Assembly: GCA_903861125.1 (NCBI GenBank) | Contig: CAIOTF010000015.1 | Coordinates: forward strand, 1 to 64,000 | Reading direction: 5' to 3' | DNA length: 64,000 nucleotides | Source of the DNA: an uncultured Ignavibacteriota bacterium | Lineage (GTDB): Bacteria > Bacteroidota > Ignavibacteria > UBA10030 > UBA8401 | Shown here: positions 46,301 through 54,170 of the stretch, in pieces | Layout: the number at the start of each line of letters is the position of its first letter | Position numbering within the stretch: position 1 is the first letter of the stretch | The notes under the pieces: generated by a model | Told to the model about the DNA's origin: nothing | Databases searched by the model: none | The model's input: the letters and a program-made list of their open reading frames with translations, nothing else | Translations under genes and position numbers: made by a program

Positions 46301-46793
46301 TATCCTGCGATGTTTCCACAATGAGCAGATCGACACCCCCTTCGACAAGACCTGCAACTTGTTCGTAGTAGGAGTGTTCCATTTCGGAGAAAGTGATATG
46401 TCCAAGCGACGGTAGTTTCGTCGTCGGTCCGATGGATCCGGCAACGTATCTTGGCTGCGCAGCGGTAGAGAAATCACGTGCAACTTTCTTTGCGAGTGAT
46501 GCACCGAGTTTGCTGATCTCATAAGCACGATCCTGCAGTCCATACTCAGCAAGAACGATTGATGACGAACCGAACGTATCGGACTCGATCACATCCACTC
46601 CGGCAGCCAGAAAGTCGTGATGAACCTTCTCGATTGCTGAAGGTTTCGTCACCAGAAGATATTCATTGCATCCATTGTAATATTCACCGCCGAAATCATC
46701 CGCCGTTAGGTTCTGCGTCTGGATGTTCGTTCCCATTGCACCGTCGAACACGATGATCTTCTCTTGTAATGATTGTTCAAATGATTTACTCAT
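43302..46793 (-). CDS. metH: Cobalamin-dependent methionine synthase
   Basis: A 1163-residue modular enzyme making methionine from homocysteine and 5-methyltetrahydrofolate. In order: homocysteine/zinc domain (about 1-320, with zinc ligands in GMNCATGP and GGCCGT), pterin-binding domain (about 335-600), cobalamin cap and binding domains (about 640-880, with the histidine motif DVHDIGKN), and the SAM-binding activation domain (about 910-1160, with RLRFTFPRQ and SFGYPACPDLED). All five functional parts are present; it is slightly shorter than the E. coli protein of 1227 residues. No cobalamin or SAM riboswitch was recognised in the 262 bases upstream. Confidence 0.97.
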   Translation of the reverse strand: MSKSFEQSLQEKIIVFDGAMGTNIQTQNLTADDFGGEYYNGCNEYLLVTKPSAIEKVHHDFLAAGVDVIESDTFGSSSIVLAEYGLQDRAYEISKLGASLAKKVARDFSTAAQPRYVAGSIGPTTKLPSLGHITFSEMEHSYYEQVAGLVEGGVDLLIVETSQDILQVKSALGAVFKYFNDKRIKLPVISSITIETMGTMLMGTEIGAALTALEPYDLSVIGMNCATGPKEMSEHIRFLTQNSRIPISCIPNAGLPENVGGVAHYHLTPVEMADWLSHFVKDFGVNVVGGCCGTRPEHLKAVVGAMNGLTPKRRTIEYQPSVSSLYSSVTMDMKPAPLIVGERTNANGSKKFRELLQKEDYDGMVMMAKEAIKEGAHVLDVCVAYVGRDEVRDMKEFVSRLNTQVPLPLVIDSTEANVIETALQLCAGKAIVNSINLEDGEERIANVVPLCKKYGAAVVALTIDERGMAKTANDKFEIAKRIYDLVVNKYGMHPSDLIFDTLTFTLGSGDEEFRKAGIETIEAIRLIKKEYPEVGFVLGVSNISFGLSPHIRHDLNSVFLHFAIEAGLSQAIVNAQKIKPLYKIDERGRELCKQLVFDERKFEGEQCVYDPLTELMAFYADKKSDMKAEKQVRAGTIEEILKNRIIDGEKMDVNVDLDEALKKYAPLHIINEILLGGMKVVGELFGKGEMQLPFVLQSAETMKASVAYLEQFMEKSDATNKGSMVLATVKGDVHDIGKNLVDIILTNNGYKVYNIGIKQPLENIIHAWEEHKADAIGMSGLLVKSTAIMKENLELMNERGLTPPVVLGGAALTRRFVENDLRSIYKGAVVYASDAFDGLHFMEQLKTKGAASFTSSAVAEPVISEEGDELLTGAEAKIAAALKEHPDTGIRSNISTDVAIPKPPFWGSKVVDTITLEEIFEYINEAALIKGQWQVRKAKRSEEEYRKEVEEKVRPDLERLKKQAIAEQLLQPKVVYGYFPCNSDGNDLIIYRDDMKTERLRFTFPRQKDDRFLCLSDYFAPIGSGKIDVVPFHMVTMGQKASEHSAKLYAANDYKEYLYFHGLSVETAEALAELWHKKIREELGIGGKDAKEIKRLFSQGYQGSRYSFGYPACPDLEDHTKLFELLRPEQIGVHLTEEFMLEPEQSTDAIIVHHPDAKYFTIK

Positions 46794-47055
46794 AAAATTA
46801 ATACTTTAGTCTGTCGCCGTTTACCCTTTAAAATTACAAACCCGACAACATTTGATCATTCAGTCATCGGGATACGAAATGTTCTCACCCTTCGACGCTT
46901 TAGCAATATCCACGGTATTGTGGCTGCAAACACGCCAATAACAACGGTTTGCGCTGTTGGAGAGATGCAGGTGGCGGGCAAGCTGTCGTATTCAAATCGC
47001 CACTGACATAATTTACGGAAGTTCTCTATGAATTACAACAAACTCGGATACCCGG

Positions 47056-48132
47056 TTATTTCAACAAGATCATTTTGCGTGTTTCCGAATGGCTGGTTGT
47101 TTTCAGTTGGTAGAAATAGAGACCTGACGGAATTGATTGTGCATTCCACACCACCGTATGGACGCCAACTGAAAAAGTGTTATTCGCGAGTGACACAATT
47201 TCCGTCCCAATGACAGAATATACCTTTATTGATACTAATTCCTTCTTCGGCACAGAAAAATCAATTGAAGTGGAAGGATTGAAAGGATTAGGATAGTTTT
47301 GATAAAGCGTGAACTCGGGTACTGATGCCTGATGATCATTCCGCACTATGCTATTCAATATAAGACTCCCCTTAAAGATCCTGCCACTGTCCGATATGGC
47401 ATAGATGATCCCCCCTTTTCCCATCCGCATCATTCTGATGGACGAATCCTTCAAACCGGTATTTTGACTAGTCCAATATTTTCCTTCATCCGTTGAACGA
47501 TAGACTCCAACTTTGGAACTGATGAGGATCTGTTCGTAAGAATCAATCAAAACTGACGACGTTTGCTGTTTCAGATAATGGATCCACAAAGAGTCGTTCA
47601 AGTAATAATATTTCTCCGGTCGATTATTGAGGATATCATTATGTTTCCAATATCTGCCGGAATCAACTGAAGTCAACACAACAACATTTGGCAAAAATAT
47701 CTTATTCGATTTTGAAAGAGCGATCCACGGATTTTTATTTGCCTTGAATGCTGATTGATGCTCAACGAACCAATGTTGGATATCAGGAATCGCATAGGCA
47801 TTCTTGCCGAATTCATTGATGTCAAATTCATGAAGGATGCCGTTTGAATCGAGCATGATTGTATATCCATAATACTCCTTCACGATCGATGAATCGATCG
47901 TCATATTCCATGTTTTTCCTTCATCATCAGAGAATGAACATCGTGCATCGAAGCCGCCAAACAGATAGAGTCTGTTCGTGCTGTCCACGTGAAGGATTGA
48001 CCATTGAAAACCATTGTTTGGAAAAAATGATGCAATTTCTTTCCATTCATAAGATTGAGATCGGCTTTGTGAGGTGAGAAAGAAGGCGAACATCAGAATT
48101 TTAAAGAAGAATTTTTTGTTCAGAGCACGCAT
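47056..48132 (-). CDS. T9SS-exported BNR-type beta-propeller protein
   Basis: A 358-residue exported protein. The signal peptide runs to SQSRSQS; a series of BNR/Asp-box motifs follows (SFSDDEGKTWN, SVDSGRYWKH, STDEGKYWTSQ), indicating a beta-propeller; the T9SS type A tail starts at LYQNYPNPFNPSTSIDFSVP and ends in KMILLK. No catalytic residues of a sialidase are evident, so binding is more likely than hydrolysis. Oddly, its ATG lies one base after the sdaA stop, which suggests translational coupling to a serine-degrading enzyme although the products act in different compartments. Confidence 0.8.
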   Translation of the reverse strand: MRALNKKFFFKILMFAFFLTSQSRSQSYEWKEIASFFPNNGFQWSILHVDSTNRLYLFGGFDARCSFSDDEGKTWNMTIDSSIVKEYYGYTIMLDSNGILHEFDINEFGKNAYAIPDIQHWFVEHQSAFKANKNPWIALSKSNKIFLPNVVVLTSVDSGRYWKHNDILNNRPEKYYYLNDSLWIHYLKQQTSSVLIDSYEQILISSKVGVYRSTDEGKYWTSQNTGLKDSSIRMMRMGKGGIIYAISDSGRIFKGSLILNSIVRNDHQASVPEFTLYQNYPNPFNPSTSIDFSVPKKELVSIKVYSVIGTEIVSLANNTFSVGVHTVVWNAQSIPSGLYFYQLKTTSHSETRKMILLK

Positions 48133-48133
48133 A

Positions 48134-49510
48134 TCAACATTCCGTCACACTGAGTGCAAGACCTGCTTCAGATGTTTCCTTATATTTCTTGGACATGTCA
48201 TCACCGGTCGCTTTCATCACTTTTATCACACTGTCGAGCGAGATCTTTTGGTGCGCTTGATTTCCGGATGAGGCGAGAAGATAGGCGTTGTACGCTTTCA
48301 CAGCCCCCATGGCATTCCGTTCGATACACGGAATCTGAACATAACCTCCGATCGGATCGCACGTCATTCCAAGATGATGCTCAATGGCAATTTCTGCCGC
48401 CGCTTCGATGGTATTGATATCGCACCCTGCACAAAACGAAAGCAACGCAGCACCCATGGCACTTGCTGTTCCAATCTCACCCATACATCCCATTTCGGCG
48501 CCTGAGATACTGGCATTATGTTTCACTAAAAATCCGATGGCCGCGGCGGCCAGTAATCCTTCGCGGAGTTTTTTCTGATCGTAGTGAAAATGCGTCTTCA
48601 TTAAATACGTCAGACCGGGAATGACACCCGATGCTCCGCTTGTGGGAGCGGTGACAACAATATTTCCTGCCGCATTTTCTTCCGAGGCCGCTTCACAGTA
48701 CGCATTAAGAAAGATCAGGAACGCATCCTGCGATCGCGCCATCTCCTCTCCTTTTTTAAAAAGCGATGCTGCCTTCCGGTTCAATTTAACCGTTCCAGGA
48801 AGTTCACCGTCAGCGGCGAGACCGCGCTGCACGGCATCATGCATAAATTTGAGTATCGAATCGAGTTTTTCGCAGATACTCTCACGACTCCACCCTGTCA
48901 ACGATTCTTCATTCCGGAGGATAAATTCAGCCAGTGTTATTTCCTCTTGCAGAAGATACTCTTTCACATCGCTCATCGTAGAGAACGGATACCTCAGCAT
49001 CTTCGGATTCTGTTCAAGCGATGATTCCCCTTTTCGTCGAATGAATCCGCCTCCGATGGAATAATATTCCTCTTCCATTAATGGCATGATTCCATTCATC
49101 AATCGCAGATGCAGTGTATTCGGGTGAGGAAAATGGAATTTGCCTTTTTCGAACCGCACATTGTCCGGACCAAACGTAACGGCATTCGCACCTATCGCAA
49201 TTTGATAACGGTCGTTATCGGACATCAATGAAGAAAACCAGCTCGGTTCGCATTCTTCCGGTTGTTTCCCCAGCAATCCTGCTGCGATTGCACGGTCGGA
49301 TCCGTGGCCTTTACCAGTGGCTGCTAACGACCCATACAGAATTACATCAATGGATGTCGCTATGGATTGGATTTCCGGAGGAAGCTGACGAATGCGGTGA
49401 AGAAAATCTAAAGCGGCTTTCATCGGACCGATCGTGTGGGAACTGGAAGGGCCGGGGCCGACTTTGAAGAGATCAAAAACTGATGTCGTTATTGATTCGG
49501 TTTGTTTCAT
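48134..49510 (-). CDS. sdaA: L-serine ammonia-lyase, iron-sulfur dependent
   Basis: A 458-residue one-chain enzyme converting L-serine to pyruvate and ammonia. The N-terminal beta domain shows FDLFKVGPGPSSSHTIGPM; the alpha domain has the iron-sulfur ligand cysteines in FCAGCDI, MTCDPIGG and VQIPCIERN, and SGASGVIPG in the substrate loop. Normal length. It starts by a four-base overlap with the nitronate monooxygenase-like gene. Confidence 0.96.
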   Translation of the reverse strand: MKQTESITTSVFDLFKVGPGPSSSHTIGPMKAALDFLHRIRQLPPEIQSIATSIDVILYGSLAATGKGHGSDRAIAAGLLGKQPEECEPSWFSSLMSDNDRYQIAIGANAVTFGPDNVRFEKGKFHFPHPNTLHLRLMNGIMPLMEEEYYSIGGGFIRRKGESSLEQNPKMLRYPFSTMSDVKEYLLQEEITLAEFILRNEESLTGWSRESICEKLDSILKFMHDAVQRGLAADGELPGTVKLNRKAASLFKKGEEMARSQDAFLIFLNAYCEAASEENAAGNIVVTAPTSGASGVIPGLTYLMKTHFHYDQKKLREGLLAAAAIGFLVKHNASISGAEMGCMGEIGTASAMGAALLSFCAGCDINTIEAAAEIAIEHHLGMTCDPIGGYVQIPCIERNAMGAVKAYNAYLLASSGNQAHQKISLDSVIKVMKATGDDMSKKYKETSEAGLALSVTEC

Positions 49511-50457
49511 GGCCGGGTGTGAAGAATTTTCCGTTTTGCTTCTTCAAATTCTTGCATCATCCTCTGTACAACATCGCCGGCCGGAATAATGTCGTGCACC
49601 AGACCGGAACTTTGTCCCATTTCCATCTCTCCCTCTTCCCAATTCCCTTCGTAAATCCCTTTTCGTTCACGTCCTTTTGCATGCAGTTCCATCATCCGTT
49701 CACGGGTCATTCCTTTTTTAATTTCTTCTTTTTGGACCTGTTCCATGAACGGATTTTTTACCGCACGTACCGGAAGGATATTGTGATACGTTATTATCGT
49801 ATCACTGTCGCGTGCATCAACAATTTTTTGTTTATAGATTTCATGCGCCGAGGACTCAACAGTTGCGGCGAACCGGGTTCCGATCTGAACTCCTTCTGCA
49901 CCCAAAGCAAATGCCGCTAACATTCCCCTGCCGTCAGCAATTCCGCCGGCAGCTGCCACCGGAATTTTCACAGCATCAACTACCTGAGGTATAAGTGCCA
50001 GCGTCGTGATCTCATCCAGGCCGTTATGTCCGCCCGCTTCAAATCCTTCCGCAACGATCGCATCACAGCCGACTTCTTCTGCTTTCAATGCCTGCTTCAC
50101 ATTCGCGATAACATGGATAACAGTGCAGCCGGCTTTTTTAAATTTTTCTATATGTCGACCCGGATGACCGGCAGAGGTGAAAATTATCTTTACCTGTTCA
50201 TCGAGAATGACGTTGATCAGTTCGTCAATGTCGCCGCGGAGGAGTGGGATGTTAACGCCAAACGGTTTTGACGTTGCTGATTTTGTTTTTTGCAGATGTT
50301 CGCGCAGCAGATCTATCTTCATGGATCCGGCACCGATCAGACCGAGAGCGCCGGCATTTGATACGGCCGAAGCCAGTTTCCAGCCGGAGACCCACACCAT
50401 TCCCCCCTGAATAACCGGATGATCGATGGAAAAAAGTTCTGTAATGCGGGTGGTCAT
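49507..50457 (-). CDS. Nitronate monooxygenase / FabK-like FMN enzyme
   Basis: A 316-residue TIM-barrel flavoprotein. Seen: FSIDHPVIQGGM at the N-terminus, EGFEAGGHNG with the catalytic-type His, VAAAGGIADGRGM and QIGTRFAAT, the FMN-phosphate site. The NMO and FabK (enoyl-ACP reductase II) families share these motifs; the sequence alone does not separate the two. The start at 50457 (MTTRITELF) is an ATG; a TTG four codons earlier would overlap the previous gene. Cotranscribed with sdaA. Confidence 0.88.
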   Translation of the reverse strand: MTTRITELFSIDHPVIQGGMVWVSGWKLASAVSNAGALGLIGAGSMKIDLLREHLQKTKSATSKPFGVNIPLLRGDIDELINVILDEQVKIIFTSAGHPGRHIEKFKKAGCTVIHVIANVKQALKAEEVGCDAIVAEGFEAGGHNGLDEITTLALIPQVVDAVKIPVAAAGGIADGRGMLAAFALGAEGVQIGTRFAATVESSAHEIYKQKIVDARDSDTIITYHNILPVRAVKNPFMEQVQKEEIKKGMTRERMMELHAKGRERKGIYEGNWEEGEMEMGQSSGLVHDIIPAGDVVQRMMQEFEEAKRKILHTRP

Positions 50458-50465
50458 AACGGAGA

Positions 50466-51485
50466 TCAATTGTTATAGAAGAACTGATCGCCATTATCCT
50501 TCGGTTGATCTCGGAAAAACGAGAACATATAAAAGGTCATGCCGGAGGATCCGGGTATGAATTGAATGGTATGCTTTTCTTTTTGCGATCCGCGGAAAAT
50601 GGAAACAAACTGTGGTTCACCGATGGTGACAATGGAATTTCCTTTCGGATCCCGTTGTACATCAGCCCCCATTTGTTCGATCTGCATCGAAGTACCATCC
50701 ACTTTAATACGAAGGGAACTTTTTTGCTCGCTCCCGGCAAGCGCATCAATATTTTCTCCGTCGCTTTGGCAGACCAGATAACCTTCGTTCGGTTCCCCTT
50801 CAAAATGGAAAGCGTTCCGTTCGGCTCGCCAAATTCCATGGGCGTAAAATTTTCCCTCAACATGAATGCCCGGATCTTCGTAGTGTGAGGGAAGCTCCGG
50901 ACTGTATCCTTCAACGTTTCCTAACGATCCATGCAGGTATCCCGTGGTGATCTCAATTGCAGTACGTTCCTGCGAACGCTCAGATTCCATGGAACGAAGC
51001 GGCGGCAGTTCGCCAAAAAAACCGGTCTGACGGAGAAGATATTGAATGGAACGTTCAAGCCGCAGGACAGAGAATGATTCCGCAACCATATTGTAAATAT
51101 TTCCATTGGCGCCGATCAAAACGAGCGTGGGGAAATTAGAGATACGGTATGCACCCGCTATTAATCGGTCATTATCGGCAACAACCGGAAATTGGATGGA
51201 AAGTTTTTTCAGAACGTCTTCTACTTTGCGACGATTCGTGGCAAAGGAAAACTCCGGCGAGTGAACACCGATACAGGTCAATCCAAGTTCGGCGTATGTT
51301 GCATACCATTCTTCGAACAATGGCAGTATCCGCAGCGATGCGGGGGATGAATAGTTCCAAAAAAAAAGAAGGATGTTCTGTCCCTGAAGCGCTGCAATCG
51401 ACAACGGCGCCGAATTGAACCAATAGTCTCCATAAAGTTCGGGGGCTTTCATGGACTGTTGATATGTTTGATGCAGAGCTTTCAT
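50466..51485 (-). CDS. Thioredoxin-fold protein with DipZ-type C-terminal domain, no redox cysteines
   Basis: A 339-residue protein. The N-terminal half is a thioredoxin/AhpC-like fold (about 25-160, with ILLFFWNYSSPASLRILPLF, CIGVHSPEF and ISNFPTLVLIG). The site that normally holds CxxC reads SSPAS, so both catalytic cysteines are missing. The C-terminal half (about 175-320) matches the thioredoxin-like C-terminal domain of DipZ/NHLRC2 relatives (EITTGYLHGS, GIWRAERNAFHFEG). There is no signal peptide, so it is cytosolic. The start at 51485 is chosen because the longer frame overlaps rsmI. Role unknown; binding rather than thiol exchange is likely. Confidence 0.78.
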   Translation of the reverse strand: MKALHQTYQQSMKAPELYGDYWFNSAPLSIAALQGQNILLFFWNYSSPASLRILPLFEEWYATYAELGLTCIGVHSPEFSFATNRRKVEDVLKKLSIQFPVVADNDRLIAGAYRISNFPTLVLIGANGNIYNMVAESFSVLRLERSIQYLLRQTGFFGELPPLRSMESERSQERTAIEITTGYLHGSLGNVEGYSPELPSHYEDPGIHVEGKFYAHGIWRAERNAFHFEGEPNEGYLVCQSDGENIDALAGSEQKSSLRIKVDGTSMQIEQMGADVQRDPKGNSIVTIGEPQFVSIFRGSQKEKHTIQFIPGSSGMTFYMFSFFRDQPKDNGDQFFYNN

Positions 51486-51525
51486 ATGTGGAATATAGAT
51501 AATGCTGTAGGGAAGTGCAATTACA

Positions 51526-52206
51526 CTATTTTCCCTTCCCTTCAATGACCAGAACGAACTCCCCTTTTCGGCCTTCTTTTTCAAACTTTGCAGCCAGTTG
51601 AGGAGCCGTGCCGTGAAAAATCTCTTCATCCGGCATTGTAAGATCGAATGCAACACAAATCCTGCGTGTAGTGCCGAACACTTCCGAAATATCCTTCATC
51701 AACGCTACAAGCCGGTACGGCGTATCCATCAGAATGATCGTGCGGAGTTCGCGCCGAAGCTGCTGCAGTTCCACGATACGGCGCGGACGTTTCGGCGACA
51801 ACCAACCGTAATACACAAATTGATCGATGGAAAATCCCGAAACGGTCAATGCCGGCATCAGCGACGATGCGCCGGGGATTGGGACAATTCTTATTCCGGC
51901 ATCAACTGCTTTTCGAACGAGCAGCTGTCCAGGATCGGAAAAAACAGGAGTACCGCAATCAGAGACAATGGCGACATTTTTTCCGTTCATCAAATGGTCG
52001 AGCAGGATGAACGTCGCAGCGGCTTCATTATGCTCGTTCAGACTTTCCACCGGCTTTTCGATCCCGAAATGACGCAGCAGTCGGCTTCCTTCCTTCCGTT
52101 CTTCGTAGACAACAATATCGGCGTTCTTCAGTGTTGCGATCGCGCGGAATGTCATATCGTCCAGATTACCGATCGGGGTTGCAACGAGATACAGTTTTCC
52201 TGTCAT
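51526..52206 (-). CDS. rsmI: 16S rRNA 2'-O-ribose methyltransferase I
   Basis: A 226-residue SAM-dependent enzyme that methylates C1402 of 16S rRNA. Family marks: LYLVATPIGNLDDMTFRA at the N-terminus, VSDCGTPVFSDPG and VPIPGASSLMPAL of the tetrapyrrole-methylase fold. Shorter than the 280-residue E. coli form because it ends at VIEGKGK without the C-terminal helical domain. It follows the AI-2E permease gene by 25 bases. Confidence 0.93.
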   Translation of the reverse strand: MTGKLYLVATPIGNLDDMTFRAIATLKNADIVVYEERKEGSRLLRHFGIEKPVESLNEHNEAAATFILLDHLMNGKNVAIVSDCGTPVFSDPGQLLVRKAVDAGIRIVPIPGASSLMPALTVSGFSIDQFVYYGWLSPKRPRRIVELQQLRRELRTIILMDTPYRLVALMKDISEVFGTTRRICVAFDLTMPDEEIFHGTAPQLAAKFEKEGRKGEFVLVIEGKGK

Positions 52207-52231
52207 GGTATATCCTGACGTGAATGCATGA

Positions 52232-53512
52232 TTAGTCTTCTTCCATCTGATTCAATTCCTTCTTCCGGTTTATTTCCCACTCTTTGACAGAGACAATAAT
52301 AATCGCAGCAGCGGGAATAGCAATGAGCAGACCTATGAAACCGAGGAAATATCCGAAAATGAATAGGGATAAAATAAGTACGACAGGATGGAGTCCGATC
52401 TTTCCACCGATGATCTTCGGGGTCAGCACATAATTTTCAACAATGTGCAGAACGGCAAGAAATGATACCGTAGAGATCATCGGAAGAGCAAGCGCACCCA
52501 TGCTCAGCGAAGCAACAAAAGCCGATACACACAGTATCGTGATGAAACCGAAATAGGGAACAAAGAATAATAACCCGGAGAGAATTCCCAGCACAAGCGG
52601 ATACTGTATCCCTATGACCCACAATCCGGTCGTCACGGCTACTGCGTCGAATATTGCCATGATGGTTGTGCCGCGGATATAATGACCGAGAATCTGATCG
52701 ACGCGATGGTAAAATGCAACTGAATGTACGCGCCGTTTTTTCGGGATCATCATTTTAATACGAAGTCGGACGAGCGGAAAATCTTTAAGAAGAAAGAATG
52801 TAAGAAAAGGAATGATAACAATGTTCACAATCCCGGAGACAATTACCTGCAGTCCGCTGACGATGCCGAACGTACCTTTCAGTATCCCTTTGAGAATATC
52901 TTCAACGCGCGGTGCGATGGTATTGGTGAGCATACCGCGAAGCTGCTCGTCCGATATCCCGTACTTATGAATAGCTTTAATGAACCGGCCGGAAAGGACC
53001 CACTCAACGAATTGCGTTGAGATAGTACCGATAGCCTGCAAAATTCCTTCGAACTGACCGATGATATGAGGCAGACCAAGAACAAGCAAAATGATGACAA
53101 GAGCGATACTGATCAGAATTATGAATACAGAAGATGTCCACCGGGGAATTTTCCACGATGTTTCAAGCTTTGTGACAATCGGGTGAAACAAATAAGCAAG
53201 GAAAAGTGACAGAATGAACGGTGACAGGATAGTGTTAATGGTATTGAAGAGCCAGAACAAAAATAACGCTGCCGCAAGTATCATCACGTTCTTCGCCACT
53301 GCATTCTCGTGCAGCGGATAAAGCAAAAAGATGATCGTGCCTAAGATCAAAAACGGTGAGGTCACTGCTTCCAAAGAGTATAGCAGAAAAAGAAGCAGAA
53401 GAAGTCCCATTGAAATAACAATGGTATCCAATGTCGACACCGGAGCGGATTGATTAGCACGTCCGCTCTTTTTTGATTGAGTGACCGTGGTATTTTTTTT
53501 CTCTTTAGACAT
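52232..53512 (-). CDS. AI-2E family transporter (TqsA/PerM type)
   Basis: A 426-residue inner-membrane protein with about eight helices, typical of the PF01594 family: a hydrophobic N-terminal pair (LDTIVISMGLLLLLFLLYSL), a central soluble region (about 150-220) and the conserved helices with FLTFFLLKDFP and GILSGLLFFVPYFGFI. Members export the quorum signal AI-2 or move ions; the substrate is not known here. The start at 53512 (MSKEKK) is chosen because the longer frame runs into dut. Confidence 0.9.
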   Translation of the reverse strand: MSKEKKNTTVTQSKKSGRANQSAPVSTLDTIVISMGLLLLLFLLYSLEAVTSPFLILGTIIFLLYPLHENAVAKNVMILAAALFLFWLFNTINTILSPFILSLFLAYLFHPIVTKLETSWKIPRWTSSVFIILISIALVIILLVLGLPHIIGQFEGILQAIGTISTQFVEWVLSGRFIKAIHKYGISDEQLRGMLTNTIAPRVEDILKGILKGTFGIVSGLQVIVSGIVNIVIIPFLTFFLLKDFPLVRLRIKMMIPKKRRVHSVAFYHRVDQILGHYIRGTTIMAIFDAVAVTTGLWVIGIQYPLVLGILSGLLFFVPYFGFITILCVSAFVASLSMGALALPMISTVSFLAVLHIVENYVLTPKIIGGKIGLHPVVLILSLFIFGYFLGFIGLLIAIPAAAIIIVSVKEWEINRKKELNQMEED

Positions 53513-53531
53513 AGTCGTTCCGAAAATAAAT

Positions 53532-53987
53532 TCAGGCAATTCCCGTGTGGCCAAATCCGCCGGCACCGCGGGCAGTATCGGTAAGTTGATCTGCTATTTC
53601 CCACTCCACGCGCTCATAACGAGCTACAACCATCTGAGCAATTCGATCCCCTCTTTTTACAACGTAGTCTGCCTTCCCATGATTCGTAAAAACGATCTTC
53701 ACCTCACCGCGATAATCGGAATCGATCGTACCGGGAGAGTTCATCAATCCAATATTATGTTTTATTGCCAAACCGCTTCTCGGCCGGATCTGTGCTTCAA
53801 ACCCTGCCGGAATCTCCATTGAAAATCCGGTCGGGACTAGTGTTGTTTCCCCAGCTTTCACCGTCATTTCATTTGCCACAGCAGCATAGATATCCATACC
53901 GGCTGAACCATTTGTTGCATAGGAAGGAAGGGGAACATCCTGTGTTGTATCAGAAATTCTATTGATCCGGATTTTGAGGAGTGTCAT
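53532..53987 (-). CDS. dut: dUTP diphosphatase
   Basis: A 151-residue trimeric dUTPase that makes dUMP and keeps uracil out of DNA. All five motifs are present: GSAGMDIYAA (1), RPRSGLA (2), GTIDSDYRGE (3, with catalytic Asp), RGDRIAQMV (4) and RGAGGFGHTG (5). Full normal length. It is the first gene of the minus-strand run, divergent from the TPR gene. Confidence 0.97.
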   Translation of the reverse strand: MTLLKIRINRISDTTQDVPLPSYATNGSAGMDIYAAVANEMTVKAGETTLVPTGFSMEIPAGFEAQIRPRSGLAIKHNIGLMNSPGTIDSDYRGEVKIVFTNHGKADYVVKRGDRIAQMVVARYERVEWEIADQLTDTARGAGGFGHTGIA

Positions 53988-54087
53988 TATAATACTTCAA
54001 GTATTGGTTTAAGTGATAGGGGATGTGTCTATAAACTGTCCAAATTTCGCTTATTTTTGTGGGTTTTCAAAGAAAATAAATTGATAA

Positions 54088-54102
54088 TGGCAGAATTATT
54101 GA
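54088..54102 (+). promoter_or_regulatory. Possible sigma-54-like element before the TPR gene
   Basis: TGGCAG, five bases (AATTA), TTGA, the same arrangement as the two stress elements at 37484 and 38495 but with one more mismatch. Start codon 69 bases downstream. Confidence 0.3.
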
Positions 54103-54170
54103 CTTACCCCCCCTTTTTTTGTTTATTTGAATCAAGAAGTAGCCCCTGTTCCCATAATATATTCCCTCTT

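Noticed and set aside
46794-47055. Possible cobalamin or SAM riboswitch before metH
   Set aside because: A GCCACTG string is present at 46998-47004, but on the strand opposite to metH, and no B12-box or S-box core with matching stems could be built.
54057-54170. N-terminal extension of the TPR protein
   Set aside because: The frame is open, but the segment is T-rich, holds a run of C and T, and shows no coding pattern; the ATG at 54171 starts the acidic N-terminus.
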